DNA of 64,000 nt from the NCBI GenBank assembly GCA_958496175.1, contig OY292280.1, positions 12,710,001 through 12,774,000 on the forward strand. Direction: 5' to 3'. This DNA comes from Sisyra terminalis (taxonomy: Eukaryota > Arthropoda > Insecta > Neuroptera > Sisyridae). The position numbers were made by a program, and so were the translations under genes. Below the pieces are notes generated by a model. The model ran no database searches. It was not told where the DNA came from and saw only the letters and a list, made by a program, of their open reading frames with translations. Shown in pieces: positions 15,374 to 28,072 of this stretch; within the stretch, counting starts at the first letter, position 1, and every line of letters starts with the position of its first letter.

Positions 15374-16182
15374 TCGAATTGTTTTGAATTTTCAATTAAG
15401 ACAACGCTAAAATGCGAATCGAATATTGTTGGAAGCTTTGAGTACATCTACCTGAATCACAGGTGGCGGTAAAAACTTAAGTTTGTTCAATTGACAATAC
15501 ATGTAAGAGTTCACACGTTCTGCCATAGATGGAGACACGATTCATGTCATTGTGACAGATAATTTTTGAAAGTTATTAATTCATAATTGACTTTACTTTA
15601 TCCAAATAAATTTAATTTTTAATGTTATGGTTGTTTGAATTGATGGCCAATGTTACATTTTAATTTCATAAAATCAGAATCGAATCAAATAAATGTGACA
15701 CAGGTAATATTTATTGTATAATTGTAGGTATGGGTGCATTGTTTACATAAGAATATATGCACTTTCTGTTAATTTTGTAGATATTTTCCAACGCTTAACT
15801 AACTAATGAGTGACCAACATGTGTTTTTATAATATTTAATATTGTAACGATTGAAAAAGTAATATTGTAATATATTATAAACTGAATTGATATTTAACAT
15901 TAATAAATTTATTTTAATGGAATATATATTTTTTCAATTCGATTTTCCGCACCAATCCTCTTGAATTTTATATTTCAGAATAAGAATACAAAGAAAAGTT
16001 AAGATAATGCAACGAAGAGGTAAGTAAGGTAAGTTCAATATTTTTCGATTGATTATCGAATAATACGATAGAGCCAATATCGAAAAATATCTTAACTTTT
16101 TGAAGTCCTTATCGTTTTTTTTATATATAAATTCTTTTTTTCTGAAAAACCTCTTTTGAAATACAAATTTGTTTTATTCGAA
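15374..16182 (+). repeat. Left outer arm of large inverted repeat
   Basis: This segment is the reverse complement of parts of 20166-22032, with roughly 5-15% divergence by eye. Long matching blocks include the piece around 15420-15480 (GAAGCTTTGAGTACATC) against 21950-21990, and 15940-16180 against 20165-20420. It lacks about 0.86 kb of internal sequence and the solo LTR that the right arm carries. No gene is seen in it. Confidence 0.88.
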
Positions 16183-17365
16183 AAAAAGGATCAAGGACCT
16201 TAAAATGTTGCAATGTTCTTAGTCAAATTTTCCAACTTTAATATGGAGCAGCTATGGTTAAAATATTTTTGGAAAATTCCAATTCCTTCGATCGAAAAAG
16301 TTTTTCAATTTTCCACAAATCTCATAAGAATTGTTTATATATGAGCTTTAACGTCATTTACATATATCATCTGATAGCCGAGTCGTCTTGGTCGCCGTTG
16401 CTGTTGTTCGGAGTCGAGGTCCCTGGTTCGCATCCCGATTGGTCCCGGATTTTTATAATTTCTAATAATTGATTTCTCTTCCTTACAGTTTATAATATAA
16501 CTAATTAACATTAATTCCTCATTCCAGACATTGTATCATCGAAATATTCGATCGAACAGTTCCAACCTTTCGGGGTTGGAAATGATCGATCGATCGATGA
16601 TGCAATATATTTTTCATTTTATTTTTGCTCAATAGTTTTGTGACGTCACTCATTTTCATATATATGACGTCACACATACGTCGCCACCCAATGAAGTCAT
16701 TCCCGAAAAATGACCGATTTTTCGATTTTCGGGAAGTAGGATTCTGGGAATGGCTTAGTTACGTCTCGGGAGGCCTACAAAACATATCCTAATGTCAATT
16801 TTTTCGTTTTTTTTTTTTGGGGGGGGGACCTCGAATTTTCGAATTTAGTAAAATGGGATTTCGGGAATGGCTTAGTTACGCTCCGAGAAGCCTAAATACC
16901 ATTTTTAATTATATAATTTTTCATTTTTTGGCGAAAAATTTTTGGGCCGGTTTTCTGAAAAATCCCAAAAATAGGCCTAAATTGGCGATTTTTTTCACTT
17001 TTTCCAACTTTAAAGCCATTTGTAGCGATAACTATCGATCGTAGGGTAACGATAGTAGGCTCATTCGATAGCTCTTGAATTACTCTATCGATGGTGTAAA
17101 TTTGGTCCCGGAAAAGCTTAAGGGAAAAAACTTTTTTTTTCCACTCCTGAGAAATTTTATTTCGTCGACCAAATGTTTGTTGTGAAAAATGTTTGTCGAA
17201 TTTCTCGATGAAATTCACACCATAGCTATATTACGTTACGATCGAAACATAAATCCAATAAAACCTAAATTTTTCGATATCGTTAATGGTTTTTTCGATA
17301 TTTAAAATTCACCTATTATGCTTGCTAATGCTACTTAAATACAAATTTGTTTTCTTGAAGAAAAG
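16183..17365 (+). repeat. Module M1 of the central inverted repeat (forward)
   Basis: This is the first of three ~1.18-kb modules bounded by the motif GGATCAAGGACCT (16188 and 17365). In order it holds an ATGGAGCAGCTATGG box, a CGATCG-containing segment, TATATA, a tRNA-like A/B-box segment (16367-16443), the 22-bp hairpin around TTTCGGGG (16558-16580), runs of GATC, and two TGACGTCA palindromes (16641, 16665). After these come two direct copies of GGGAATGGCTTAGTTACG about 115 bp apart, a T/G homopolymer, and a GATCGATAG-rich stretch. Short frames here recur in M2 and M3 but are broken and not recognised, so I treat the module as non-coding repeat DNA. Confidence 0.85.
16367..16443 (+). other. 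tRNA-like segment (Pol III A and B box) in M1
   Basis: TAGCCGAGTCGTCTTGG (16375-16391) resembles the A box of class II tRNAs (Leu/Ser type). GGTTCGCATCC (16425-16435) resembles the B box, with one change from the GGTTCGANNCC consensus. The spacing of about 33 bp fits an internal Pol III promoter. Acceptor and T stems pair poorly, so this is a tRNA-derived, SINE-like head rather than a working tRNA gene. Copies occur in M2 and M3 at the same module position. Confidence 0.6.
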
Positions 17366-17584
17366 GATCAAGGACCTAAAAGTTTTCCAATGTGGATCCA
17401 CATCTTTTCCGATCGTAACATGGAGCACCTATGGTTAAATTTTTTCCGGAAAATTCCATGAAAATCGTTCGGGTGACCATTTGATCAAAAGATTTTATTG
17501 GAATTTTCCGGCAAAATTTTAACCATAGGAGCTCCATGATACGATCGGAAAAGATGTAAGACCGCATTGGAAATTTTTTAGGTC
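17366..17584. repeat. Palindromic centre between M1 and M2
   Basis: The sequence reads GGATCAAGGACCT forward at 17365 and its reverse complement at 17580-17592. Between them lie inverted copies of the ATGGAGC(A/T)CCTATGGTTAAA and GGAAAATTCC boxes. The symmetry point is near 17479. It looks like two short ends of the module family meeting head to head. Confidence 0.75.
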
Positions 17585-18775
17585 CTTGATCCTTTTTTTC
17601 AAGAAAACAAATTTGTATTTAAGTAGCATTAGCTAGCATAATAGGTGAATTTTAAATATCGAAAAAACCATTAACGATATCGAAAAATTTAGGTTTTATT
17701 GGATTTATGTTTCGATCGTAACGAAATACAGCTATGGTGTAAATTTCATTGAGAAATTCGACAAAAAATTTTTTGAAAAAATCGACGTACATTTGGTCGA
17801 CGAAATAAAATTTCTCAGGAGTGGAAAAAAAAAGTTTTTTCCCTTAAGCTTTTCCGGGACCAAATTAACACCATCGATAGAGTAATTCAAGAGCTATCGA
17901 ATGAGCCTACTATCGTTACCCTACGATCGATAGTTATCGCTACAAATGGCATTAAAGTTGGAAAAAGTGAAAAAATCGCCAATTTAGGCCTATTTTTGGG
18001 ATTTTTCAGAAAACCGGCCCAAAAATTTTTCGCCAAAAAATGAAAAATTATATAATTAAAAATGGTATTTAGGCTTCTCGGAGCGTAACTAAGCCATTCC
18101 CGAAATCCCATTTTACTAAATTCGAAAATTCGAGGTCCCCCCCCAAAAAAAAAACGAAAAAATTGACATTAGGATATGTTTTGTAGGCCTCCCGTGACGT
18201 AACTAAGCCATTCCCAGAATCCTACTTCCCGAAAATCGAAAAATCGGTCATTTTTCGGGAATGACGTCATTGGGTGGCGACGTTTGTGTGACGTCATATA
18301 TATGAAAAGAGTGACGTCTCAAAACCATTGAGCAAAAATAAAATGAAAAATATATTGCATCATCGATCGATCGATCATTTCGAACCCCGAAAGGTTGGAA
18401 CTGTTCGATCGAATATTTCGATGATACAATGTCTGGAATGAGGAATTATTGTTAATTAGATATATTTTAAGCTGTATGGAAGAGAAATCAATTATTAGAA
18501 ATTATAAAAATCCGGGACCAATCGGGATGCGAACCAGGGACCTCGACTCCGAACAACAGCAACGGCGACCAAGACGACTCGGCTATCAGATGATATATGT
18601 AAATGACCTTAAAACTCATATATAAACAATTCTTATGAGATTTGTGGAAATTTGAAATTTTTTTTCGATCGAAGGAATTGGAATTTTCCCAAAATATTTT
18701 AACCATAGCTGCTCCATCTTATAGTTGGAAAATTTGATTAAAAACATTGCAACATTTTAAGGTCCTTGATCCTTT
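17585..18775 (-). repeat. Module M2 of the central inverted repeat (reverse)
   Basis: This is the reverse-complement partner of M1, bounded by AGGTCCTTGATCC at 17580 and 18759. It keeps the same internal order. TGACGTCA is intact at 18262 and 18289, and a third site at about 18312 is altered to TGACGTCT. Point differences from M1 are scattered, so it is an older copy and not an assembly echo. Confidence 0.85.
18517..18593 (-). other. tRNA-like segment (A/B box) in M2
   Basis: On the minus strand the A box is 18585-18569 and the B box 18535-18525. Both are identical to M1 in their core bases. Confidence 0.58.
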
Positions 18776-18969
18776 TTATCGACAAAAACAAATTTGTGTT
18801 TGAATAGCATTATCTTGCATAATAAATAATACTTTAATAACGAATTAATTAAGTTTAATATTTTACAATCGAACGATTTCCTTGGAATTTTCCGGAAAAA
18901 TTTTAACCATAGGTGCTCCATGTTACGATCGAAAAAGCTAAGAATCCACATTGGAAAATTTTTAGGTCC
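18776..18969 (-). repeat. Linker between M2 and M3
   Basis: A ~195-bp segment with the same short-end boxes as 17366-17584 (GGTGCTCCATGTTACGATCG and ATTTTCCGG). It separates the two tandem reverse modules. Confidence 0.6.
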
Positions 18970-20165
18970 TTGAACCCTTTTTTCAAGAAAAACAATTTGT
19001 ATTTAAATAGCATTAGCTAGCACAATAGGTGAATTTTAAATATCAAAAAAACCATTAACGATATCGAAAAATTTAGGTTTTATTCGATTTATGTTTCGAT
19101 TGTAACGTAATATAGCTATGGTGTGAATTTCATCGAGAAATTCGACAAACATTTTTTTGAAAAAAATCGACGTACATTTGGTCGACGAAATAAAATTTCT
19201 CAGAAGTGAAAAAAAAAAGTTTTTCCCCTTAAGATTTTCCGGGACCAAATTTACACCATCGATAGAGTAATTCAAGCGCTATCGAATGAGCCTACTATCG
19301 TTAACCTACGATCGATAGTTATCGCTATAAATGGCTTTAAAGTTGGAAAAAGTGAAAAAAATCGCCAATTTAGGCCTATTTTTGGGATTTTTCGGAAAAC
19401 CGGCCGAAAAATTTTCGCCAAAAATTGAAAAATTATATAATTAAAAATGATATTTAGGCTTCTCGGAGCGTAACTAAGCCATTCCCGAAATCCCATTTTA
19501 CTAAATTCGAAAATTCGAGGTCCCCCCCCCCAAAAAAAAAACGAAAAAATTGACTTTAGAATAAGTTTTGTAGGCCTCCCGTGACGTAACTAAGCCATTC
19601 CCAGAATCCTACTACCCGAAAATCGAAAAATCGGTCATTTTTCGAATTTTTCGAGAGTGACGTCATTGGGTGGCGACGTATGTGTGACGTCATATATATG
19701 AAAATGAGTGACGTCACAAAACCATTGAGCAAAAATAAAATGAAAAATATATTGCATCATCGATCGATCGATCATTTCCAACCCCGAAAGGTTGGAACTG
19801 TTCGATCGAATATTTCGATGATACAATGTCTGGAATGAGGAATTAATGTTAATTAGTGATATTATAAGCTGTAAGGAAGTGAAATCAATTATTAGAAATT
19901 ATAAAAATCCGGGACCAATCGGGATGCGAACCAGGGACCTCGACTCCGAACAACAGCAACGGCGACCAAGACGACTCGGCTATCAGATGATATATGTAAA
20001 TGACATTAAAACTCATATATAAACAATTCTTATGAGATTTGTGGAAAATCGAAAAAAATTTTCGATCGAAGGAATTGTAATTTTCCAAAAATATTTTAAC
20101 CACAGCTGCTCCGTGTTAAAGTTGGAAAATTTGAATAAAAACATTGCAACATTTTAAGATCCTTG
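18970..20165 (-). repeat. Module M3 of the central inverted repeat (reverse)
   Basis: This is a tandem neighbour of M2 in the same orientation, bounded by degenerate AGGTCCTTGAACC (18964) and CCTTGATCC (about 20161). It has three intact TGACGTCA palindromes (19658, 19685, 19709) and the duplicated AAGCCATTCCC boxes. Its outer edge continues directly into the right outer arm, as M1's outer edge does on the left. Confidence 0.85.
19914..19990 (-). other. tRNA-like segment (A/B box) in M3
   Basis: On the minus strand the A box is 19982-19966 and the B box 19932-19922, with the same cores as in M1 and M2. Confidence 0.58.
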
Positions 20166-20775
20166 ATCCTTTTTTTCGAAAAAAACAAATTTGTATTTCA
20201 AAAGAGGTTTTTCAGAAAAAAAGAATTTATATATAAAAAAAACAATAAGGACTTCAAAAAGTTAAGATATTTTTCGATATTGGCTCTATCGTATTATTCG
20301 ATAATCAATCGAAAAATATTGAACTTACCTTACTTACCTCTTCGTTGCATTATCTTAACTTTTCTTTGTATTCTTATTCTGAAATATAAAATTCAAGAGG
20401 ATTGGTGCGGAAAATCGAATTGAAAAAATATATATTCCATTAAAATAAATTTATTAATGTTAAATATCAATTCAGTTTATAATAAATTACAATATTAGTT
20501 TTTCCACTGTTACAATAATTTATATAATTTATGTAAAAGTATCAATTATTATAATCTTATAGAAATATTAAGTTAATACAATTTTCTTGATTTTTCAGAT
20601 ATTTTCACTATTAATCACTTAAACCACTTTATCACTTCACATTCACTGAATTATTGAAACACAATTTACAGCACAGATTGTTGTAGTAAATCCATTAGTG
20701 ATCTTCTTGGTAGATATCAATTGTGGAAATGATATCCCACAGGAATTTGATTGAAGATCCTCCAACGATCCGCAT

Positions 20776-21263
20776 TTATTCCTCAAACGTCCATTTGGAA
20801 ATGATGAACATCTCAACTCCAATGAATAATTCTCCGTTGTCATCGGTCAGCTTCTTCTGGAACGAAAAAATCAATAAGAACAATATTTGGAGGTCTCAAA
20901 AGTACAGCTACTTACAAATCATTTATCTCCCAAAATGGTGATACATTCTTCAGCGCAAAAACAATGTCTTGGTCCTAAGTTTCTTGGTAATTTGGATCTG
21001 TAAAAATATATTTTATTATTATTTAAACAAATTATACTTTTTATCTACATTAACAAGTAATAATGCTGCTCATTTAAGACTGAATCATTCTTGACGGTAA
21101 TGCATTTAATCAGCTCTCCATGAGAAGGATTTACAAATACAACCATGGTCGCATGATTTTGGTTACTATTATGCCTATTTGGATGATTAAAACTTGGTCT
21201 ATTATTATGGTCCTGTTTATCCCATGATATCAAGACTAATGGATTGAGATATTCTTCTGCTAT
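20776..21263 (-). pseudogene. Possible decayed three-exon gene, unknown family
   Basis: On the minus strand three open segments join in phase. Segment X (21263-21049, open for 71 codons plus 2 bases) ends before GTAGAT. Segment Y (20997-20916) lies between TTTTTACAG and GTAAGT. Segment Z (20856-20776) follows TTCCAG and ends in TAA. The introns would be 51 and 60 bp, like those of Psc. Splice phases (2, then 0) agree across all joins. The product of about 125 residues includes HGELIKCITV, RHCFCAEEC and DDNGELFIGVEMF. One in-frame TGA (20921-20919) interrupts Y, and no start codon with an upstream exon is clear, so I call it decayed. I do not recognise the family. Chance open frames in AT-rich DNA remain possible. 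Confidence 0.35.
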
Positions 21264-21628
21264 TCACAATACTTAAGCTGTACTCCCAGTGGATTACATT
21301 TGCAGATGATTTGATTAGATCCTTCTCTACATGATTTCGTTTTTAATATATTTCATTTTTGCTGTTCATTAGTTAGTTAAACGTAGGAAAATATCTACAA
21401 AAGTAACAGAAAGTACATATAACCTTTTGAAAACATTGCGCTCATATCTACAATTTTACAATAAATATTACTTATTTCACATATGTTTGGTTCGATTCCG
21501 ATTTTATGAAGTTAAAATGCAACACTGATCATCAATTAAAACAATCATAACGTTAAAAACTAAATTTATTTGGATAAAGTAAAGTTAATCATAAAATAAC
21601 AACTTTCAAAAATTAGCTGTCACATTGA

Positions 21629-21851
21629 TGTGGCGGTTCAGTCGACCCGCCAACTACAAAAAAGCGAGGATCAGAGGACTCGGGGCTGCACTAGGCAACG
21701 AGGCGATAAAAAGAAGAATAATATAATAAATAATTAATTAATAACTGTAAAAACCAGAGAGAACCACAAATCTCTACACTTGTCGTTGTATTGGCTTTAT
21801 TGGCACGAATTAATAAATATAAAAGTAGAGAGAACACCACGATTCTCTACA
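21629..21851 (+). mobile_element. Solo LTR, 223 bp, with 4-bp target site duplication
   Basis: The element starts TGTGGCGGTTCAG and ends TTCTCTACA, the usual TG...CA of retroviral-type LTRs. It is flanked on both sides by TTGA (21625-21628 and 21852-21855). The orthologous positions in S2 (about 28229) and S3 (about 32570) read CACATTGACATGACACG without it, so both empty sites are in the window. No internal domain is present. The 4-bp duplication fits Ty3/Gypsy-like elements, but the family cannot be fixed from the LTR alone; strand is arbitrary. Confidence 0.85.
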
Positions 21852-22331
21852 TTGACATGACACGTCGCTCCATCTATGCTAGAGTGTGTGAACTCTTACA
21901 TGAATTGTCAGTTGAACCAACTTAAGTTTTTAGCGCTGCCTGTGATTCAGGTGGATGTACTCAAAGCTTCCAACAAAATTCGAAACGCATTTTAGCGTTG
22001 TCTTAATTGAAAATTCAAAACAATTCGAATTGTCAACAAAAAGAAATTATTAGAAAAAGGCAATAATTTAAAAATTGAATTATGAACATACTGCAGTTGA
22101 TTTTTCACAAATAAGAGATGAAATTGAGTACATGGAAACTGGTAAAAATTGAACCAACTTACAATGGAGAAATCCCAACTGAAAGTTTAAGTCCTCCCGT
22201 ACCTGCTGGGCAAATTTTTCCGAAAACAAACTACATTTAAGGCATAAACGCGGCGATTTGGTGACGTCACGGTATTTTTTCAATCATCAAAAAACAGAAA
22301 TAAATTATAAAAAAAAATATGGCAATTTCAA

Positions 22332-22385
22332 GGTTTGAACCCGGAGATTGTTGCTTAAGATTCCCTCAACATATCTACTCGGCTA
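22332..22385 (-). other. tRNA-like segment in S1
   Basis: On the minus strand TAGCCGAGTAGATATG (22385-22370) resembles an A box and GGGTTCAAACC (22342-22332) a B box. TAGCCGAGT is shared with the M-module heads and the flanking boxes are in the same order, so it is a diverged member of that family. Confidence 0.5.
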
Positions 22386-22741
22386 CAACTACAAGTGTAT
22401 GCATTAAATAAAACTTATATATAAATATTTCTCAGATCACAAAATTCAATTTTCTTTCGCGATCGAAATTATTGGAATTTTCCAAAAAAAATGAAACCAT
22501 AGCTGCTCCATAATACATCCAGAAAATGTGTCAATACACATAGTAATATTTTGATGTTTTTCCCCATTTTTTTTGATACTTAAAATTCTAAGAAACGATA
22601 ATGCATTGTTGTCGTAGACGGACAAATAGGAACTGCTCTTCTTTAAATTAAATCAAAACCAACTATCGACTTTAAGAATTTAATTCCGAAAAACGTAAAC
22701 AAAGAAATTTTTCTCGTAAATTCCAATAAGATAATCAAAAC

Positions 22742-25700
22742 GACAATTTTCGAGTACATAAAAAGGATATAAGGGATGTATTGTTTAGCCAAAATTGAGT
22801 AGCATATTATAAATTAAATCATCCTTAACCACTATGCAAAAAATCATAAGCATTGGTTCACTAGATCCTTGGAAAATTAAATTGGGAAATTAAGGAGGTG
22901 AAAACGCTTGCACCAAATTAGCTTGAAAAAAAGGTCACTTTTGAGGGGTGACTTTTCCCTATAAATGCTAATTTTCGCAACGGATTATCAAACAATGTCC
23001 TTACGTGAGATGTGGAGTGAAAAAAAATTTATCCTGTGTGCAAAAGGACACCCGCAATATCGTTTCAAAGATTCAAAAAGGACAATTTTCGAGTGCATTA
23101 AAAGGATATAAGGGATGTTTTGTTTAGCCAAAATTGATTTGCATATGATAAACTAAATCATCCTTAACCACTATGCAAAAAATCATAAGCATTGGTTCAT
23201 TAGATCCTTGGAAAATTAAAACTCGCAATTGGGGAGGTGAAAATGCTTGCACCAAATTAGCGTAAGAAAAAGGTCATTTTTGAGAGGTGACTTTTCCCTA
23301 TAACAGCCAATTTTCACAACGGATTATTAAACAATGTCCTTATGTGAGATGTGGAGTGAAAAAATTTTTATTCTGTGTGCAAAAGGACACCCGCAATATC
23401 GTTTCAAAGTTTCAAAAAGGACAATTTTCGAGTGCAAAAAAAGGATATAAGGAATGTTTTGTTTCGCCAAAATTGAGTTGAATATGATAAACTAAATCAT
23501 CCTTAACCACTATGCAAAAAATCATAAGCATTGGTTTATTAGATCCTTGGAAATTATAATTCGAAATTAAGGAGGTGAAAATGATTGCACCAAATTAGCG
23601 TAAGAAAAAGGTCATTTTTGAGAGGTGACTTTTCCTTATAACAGCTAATGTTCGCAACGGTTTATATAACAATATCCTTACGTGAGATGTGGAGTGAAAA
23701 AATTTTTTACCTGTGTGCAAAAGGACACCCGCAATATCGTTTCAAAGTTTCAAAAAGGACAATTTTCGAGTGCATAAAAAGGATATAAGGGATGTTTTGT
23801 TTCGCCAAAATTGAGTTGCACTTTATAAATTAAATCATCCTTAACCACTATGCAAAAAATCATAAGCATTGGTTGACTAGATCCTTGGAAAATTCAAACT
23901 GGAAGTTAAGGAGGTGAAAACGCTTGCACCAAATTGGCTTGAATAAAAGGTCATTTTTGAGGGGTGACTTCTCCTTATAACAGCTAATTTTCACAACAGA
24001 TTATTAAACAATGTCCTTATGTGAGATGTGGAGTGAAAAAATTTTTTACCTGTGTGCAAAAGGACACCCGCAATATCGTTTCAAAGTTTCAAAAAGGACA
24101 ATTTTCGAGTGCATAAAAAGGATATAAGGGATGTTTTGTTTCGCCAAAATTGAGTTGCACATTATAAATTAAATCATCCTTAACCACTATGCAAAAAATC
24201 ATAAGCATTGGTTGACTAGATCCTTGGAAAATTAAAACTGAAAGTTAAGGAGGTGAAAACGCTTTTACCACATTGGCTTGAAAAAAAGGACATTTTTGAG
24301 GGGTGACTTTTCCTTATAACAGCTAATTTTCACAACGGATTATTAAACAATGACCTTATGTGAGATGAGGAGTGAAAAAATTTTTATCCTGTGTGCAAAA
24401 GGACACCCGCAATATCGTTTCATAGTTTCAAAAAGGACAATTTTCGAGTGCAAAAAAAGGATATAAGGAATGTTTTGTTTCGCCAAAATTGAGTTGAATA
24501 TGATAAACAAAATCATCCTTAACCACTGTGCAAAAAATCATAAGCATTGGTTAATTAGATCCTTGGAAAATTAAAACTCGAAGTTAAGGAGGTGAAAATG
24601 CTTGCACCAAACTAGCGTAAGAAAAAGGTCATTTTTGACAGGTGACTTTTCCTTATAACAGCTAATTTTCGCAACGGTTTATATAACAATGTCCTTACGT
24701 GAGATGTGGAGTGAAAAAATTTTTTACCTGTGTGCAAAAGGACACCCGCAATATCGTTTCAAAGTTTCAAAAAGGACAATTTTCGAGTGCATAAAAAGGA
24801 TATAAGGGATGTTTTGTTTCGCCAAAATTGAGTTGAATATTATAAACTAAATCATCCTTAACCACTATGCAAAAAATAGAAAGCATTGGTTCACTAGATC
24901 CCTGGAAAATTCAAACTGGAAGTTAAGGAGGTGAAAACGCTTGCACCAAATAGGCTTGAAAAAAAGGTCATTTTTGAGGGGTGACTTTTCCTTATAACAG
25001 CTAATTTTCACAACGGATTATTAAACAATGTCCTTATGTGAGATGTGGAGTGAAAATATTTTTATCCTGTGTGCAAAAGGACACCCGCAATATCGATTCA
25101 AAGTTTCAAAAAGGACAATTTTCGAGTGCATAAAAAGGATATAAGGGATGATTTGTTTCGCCAAAATTGAGTTGAATATTATAAACTAAATCATCCTTAA
25201 CCACTATGCAAAAAATAGAAAGCATTGGTTCACTAGATCCCTGGAAAATTCAAACTGGAAGTTAAGGAGGTGAAAACGCTTGCACCAAATAGGCTTGAAA
25301 AAAAGGTCATTTTTGAGGGGTGACTTTTCCTTATAACAGCTAATTTTCACAACGGATTATTAAACAATGTCCTTACGTGAGATGTGGAGTGAAAAAATTT
25401 TTATCCTGTGTGCAAAAGGACACCCGCAATATCGTTTCAAAGTTTCAAAAAGGACAATTTTCGAGTGCATAAAAAGGATATAAGGGATGATTTGTTTCGC
25501 CAAAATTGAGTTGAATATGATAAACTAAATCATCCTTAACCACTATGCAAAAAATCATAAGCATTGGTTCACTAAATCCGTGGAAAATTAAAACTGGAAG
25601 TTAAGGAGGTCAAATGCTAGCACCAAATTAGTTGAAGAAAAAGGTCAATTTTGAGGGGTGACTTTTCCTTTTAACAGCTAATTTTCGCAACGGATTATTA

Positions 25701-28072
25701 AACAATGTCCTTATGTGAGATGTGGAGTGAAAAAATTTTTATCCTGTGTGCAAAAGGACACCCGCAATATCGTTTCAAAGTTTCAAAAAGGACAATTTTC
25801 GAGTGCAAAAAAAGGATATAAGGAATGTTTTGTTTCGCCAAAATTGAGTTGAATATGATAAACTAAATCATCCTTAACCACTATGCAAAAAATCATAAGC
25901 ATTGGTTCACTAAATCCGTGGAAAATTAAAACTGGAAGTTAAGGAGGTCAAATGCTAGCACCAAATTAGTTTAAGAAAAAGGTCTTTTTTGAGGGGTGAT
26001 TTTCCTTTTAACAGCTAATTTTCGCAACGGTTTATATAACAATGTCCTTACGTGAGATGTGGAGTGAAAAAATTTTTTACCTGTGTGCAAAAGGACACCC
26101 GCAATATCGTTTCAAAGTTTCAAAAAGGACAATTTTCGAGTGCATAAAAAGGATATAAGGGATGTTTTGTTTCGCCAAAATTGAATTGCATATTATAAAT
26201 TAAATCACCCTTAACCACTATGCAAAAAATCATAAGCATTGGTTGACTAGATCTTTGGAAAATTCAAACTCAAAGTTAAGGAGGTGAAAACGCTTTTACC
26301 AAATTGGCTTGAAAAAAAGGACATTTTTGAGGGGTGACTTTTCCTTATAACAGCTAATTTTCACAACGGATTATTAAACAATGTCTTTATGTGAGATGTG
26401 GAGTGAAAAAATTTTTATCCTGTGTGCAAAAGAACACCCGCAATATCGTTTCAAAGTTTCAAAAAGGACAATTTTCGAGTGCATAAAAAGGATATAAGGG
26501 ATGATTTGTTTCGCCAAAATTGAGTTGAATATGATAAACTAAATCATCCTTAACCACTATGCAAAAAATCATAAGCATTGGTTCACTAAATCCGTGGAAA
26601 ATTAAAACTGGAAGTTAAGGAGGTCAAATGCTTGCACCAAATTAGTTTAAGAAAAAGGTCTTTTTTGAGGGGTGATTTTCCTTTTAACAGCTAATTTTCG
26701 CAACGGATTATCAAACAATGTCCTTACGTTAGATGTGGAGTGAAAAAAATTTTATCCTGTGTGCAAAAGGACACCCGCTATATCGCTTCAAAGTTTCAAA
26801 AAGGACAATTTTCGAGTGCAAAAAAAGGATATAAGGAATGTTTTGTTTCGCCAAAATTGAGTTGAATATGATAAACTAAATCGTCCTTAACCACTATGCA
26901 AAAAATCATAAGCATTGTTTCACAAAATCCGTGGAAAACTAAAACTGGAAGTTAAGGAGGTCAAATGCTAGCACCAAATTGGCTTGAAAAAAAGGTTATT
27001 TTTGAGGGGTGACTTTTCCTTTTAACAGCTAATTTTCACAACGGATTATTAAACAATGTCCTTATGTGAGATGTGGAGTAAAAAAATTTTTATCCTGTGT
27101 GCAAAAGAACACCCGCAATATCATTCCAAAGTTTCAAAAAGGACAATTTTCGAGTGCATAAAAAGGATATAAGGGATATTTTGTTTCGCCAAAATTGAAT
27201 TGCATATTATAAATTAAATCACCCTTAACCACTATGCAAAAAATCATAAGCATTGGTTCACTAGATCCTTGGAAAATTAAATTGGGAAATTAAGGAGGTG
27301 AAAACGCTTGCACCAAATTGGCTTGAAAAAAAGGATATTTTTGAGGGGTGACTTTTCCTTATAACAGCTAATTTTCGCAACGGATTATTAAACAATGTCC
27401 TTACGTGAGATGTGGAGTGAAAAAAATTTTTACCTGTGTGCAAAAGGACACCCGCAATATCGTTTCAAAGTTTCAAAAAGGACAATTTTCGAGTGCATAA
27501 AAAGGATATAAGGGATGTTTTGTTTCGCCAAAATTGAGTTGAATATTATAAACTAAATCATCCTTAACCACTATGCAAAAAATAGAAAGCATTGGTTCAC
27601 TAGATCCCTGGAAAATTAAAACTGAAAGTTAAAGAGTTGAAAACGCTTTTACCACATTGGCTTGAAAAAAAGGACATTTTTGAGGGGTGACTTTTCCTTA
27701 TAACAGCTAATTTTCACAACGGATTATTAAACAATGTCTTTATGTGAGATGTGGAGTGAAAAAATTTTTATCCTGTGTGCAAAAGAACACCCGCAATATC
27801 GTTTCAAAGTTTCAAAAAGGACAATTTTCGAGTGCATAAAAAGGATATAAGGGATGTTTTGTTTAGCCAAAATTGATTTGCATATTATAAATTAAATCAT
27901 CCTTAACCACTATGCAAAAAATCATAAGCATTGGTTCACTAGATCCTTGGAAAATTCAAACTGGAAGTTAAGGAGGTCAAATGCTAGCACCAAATTAGTT
28001 GAAGAAAAAGGTCATTTTTGAGGGGTGACTTTTCCTTCTAAAAGCTAATTTTCGCAACGGATTATTAAACAA
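22742..28072 (-). repeat. Satellite array 2, first block (reverse orientation)
   Basis: This is the reverse complement of the array 1 monomer, still with a 339-bp period (CCACTATGC at 22829, 23168, 23507). The first monomers next to S1 are more diverged than the later ones. Confidence 0.96.

Larger units (their letters stand above)
20166..22032 (-). repeat. Right outer arm of large inverted repeat
   Basis: This is the reverse complement of 15374-16182. It also contains about 0.86 kb (roughly 20500-21355) missing from the left arm, and a 223-bp solo LTR. The extra piece carries splice-like signals and open frames on the minus strand (see the pseudogene entry). That suggests the right arm is the fuller copy and the left arm suffered a deletion. 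Confidence 0.85.
21472..22741. repeat. Segment S1: inverted-repeat/satellite junction segment
   Basis: Without the solo LTR and one copy of its target duplication (227 bp) this segment is 1043 bp, exactly the length of S2 and S3, and almost identical to them. It spans the outer end of the right arm, a diverged copy of the module's start (ATGGAGCAGCTATGG on the minus strand at 22511), a tRNA-like segment, one TGACGTCA (22262) and the join to satellite array 2. An identical 67-codon frame (22283-22080, minus) occurs in all three copies but is not recognised. Confidence 0.9.

Noticed and set aside
16367..16443. Functional tRNA gene
   Set aside because: A and B boxes are present but acceptor and T stems do not pair and the B box is altered. 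Kept as tRNA-like repeat only.
16254..20103. Recurrent 72-75-codon frames in M1-M3
   Set aside because: They run across the tRNA-like segment and the GGCTTAGTTACG repeats, are in no recognisable family, and differ in ends between copies.
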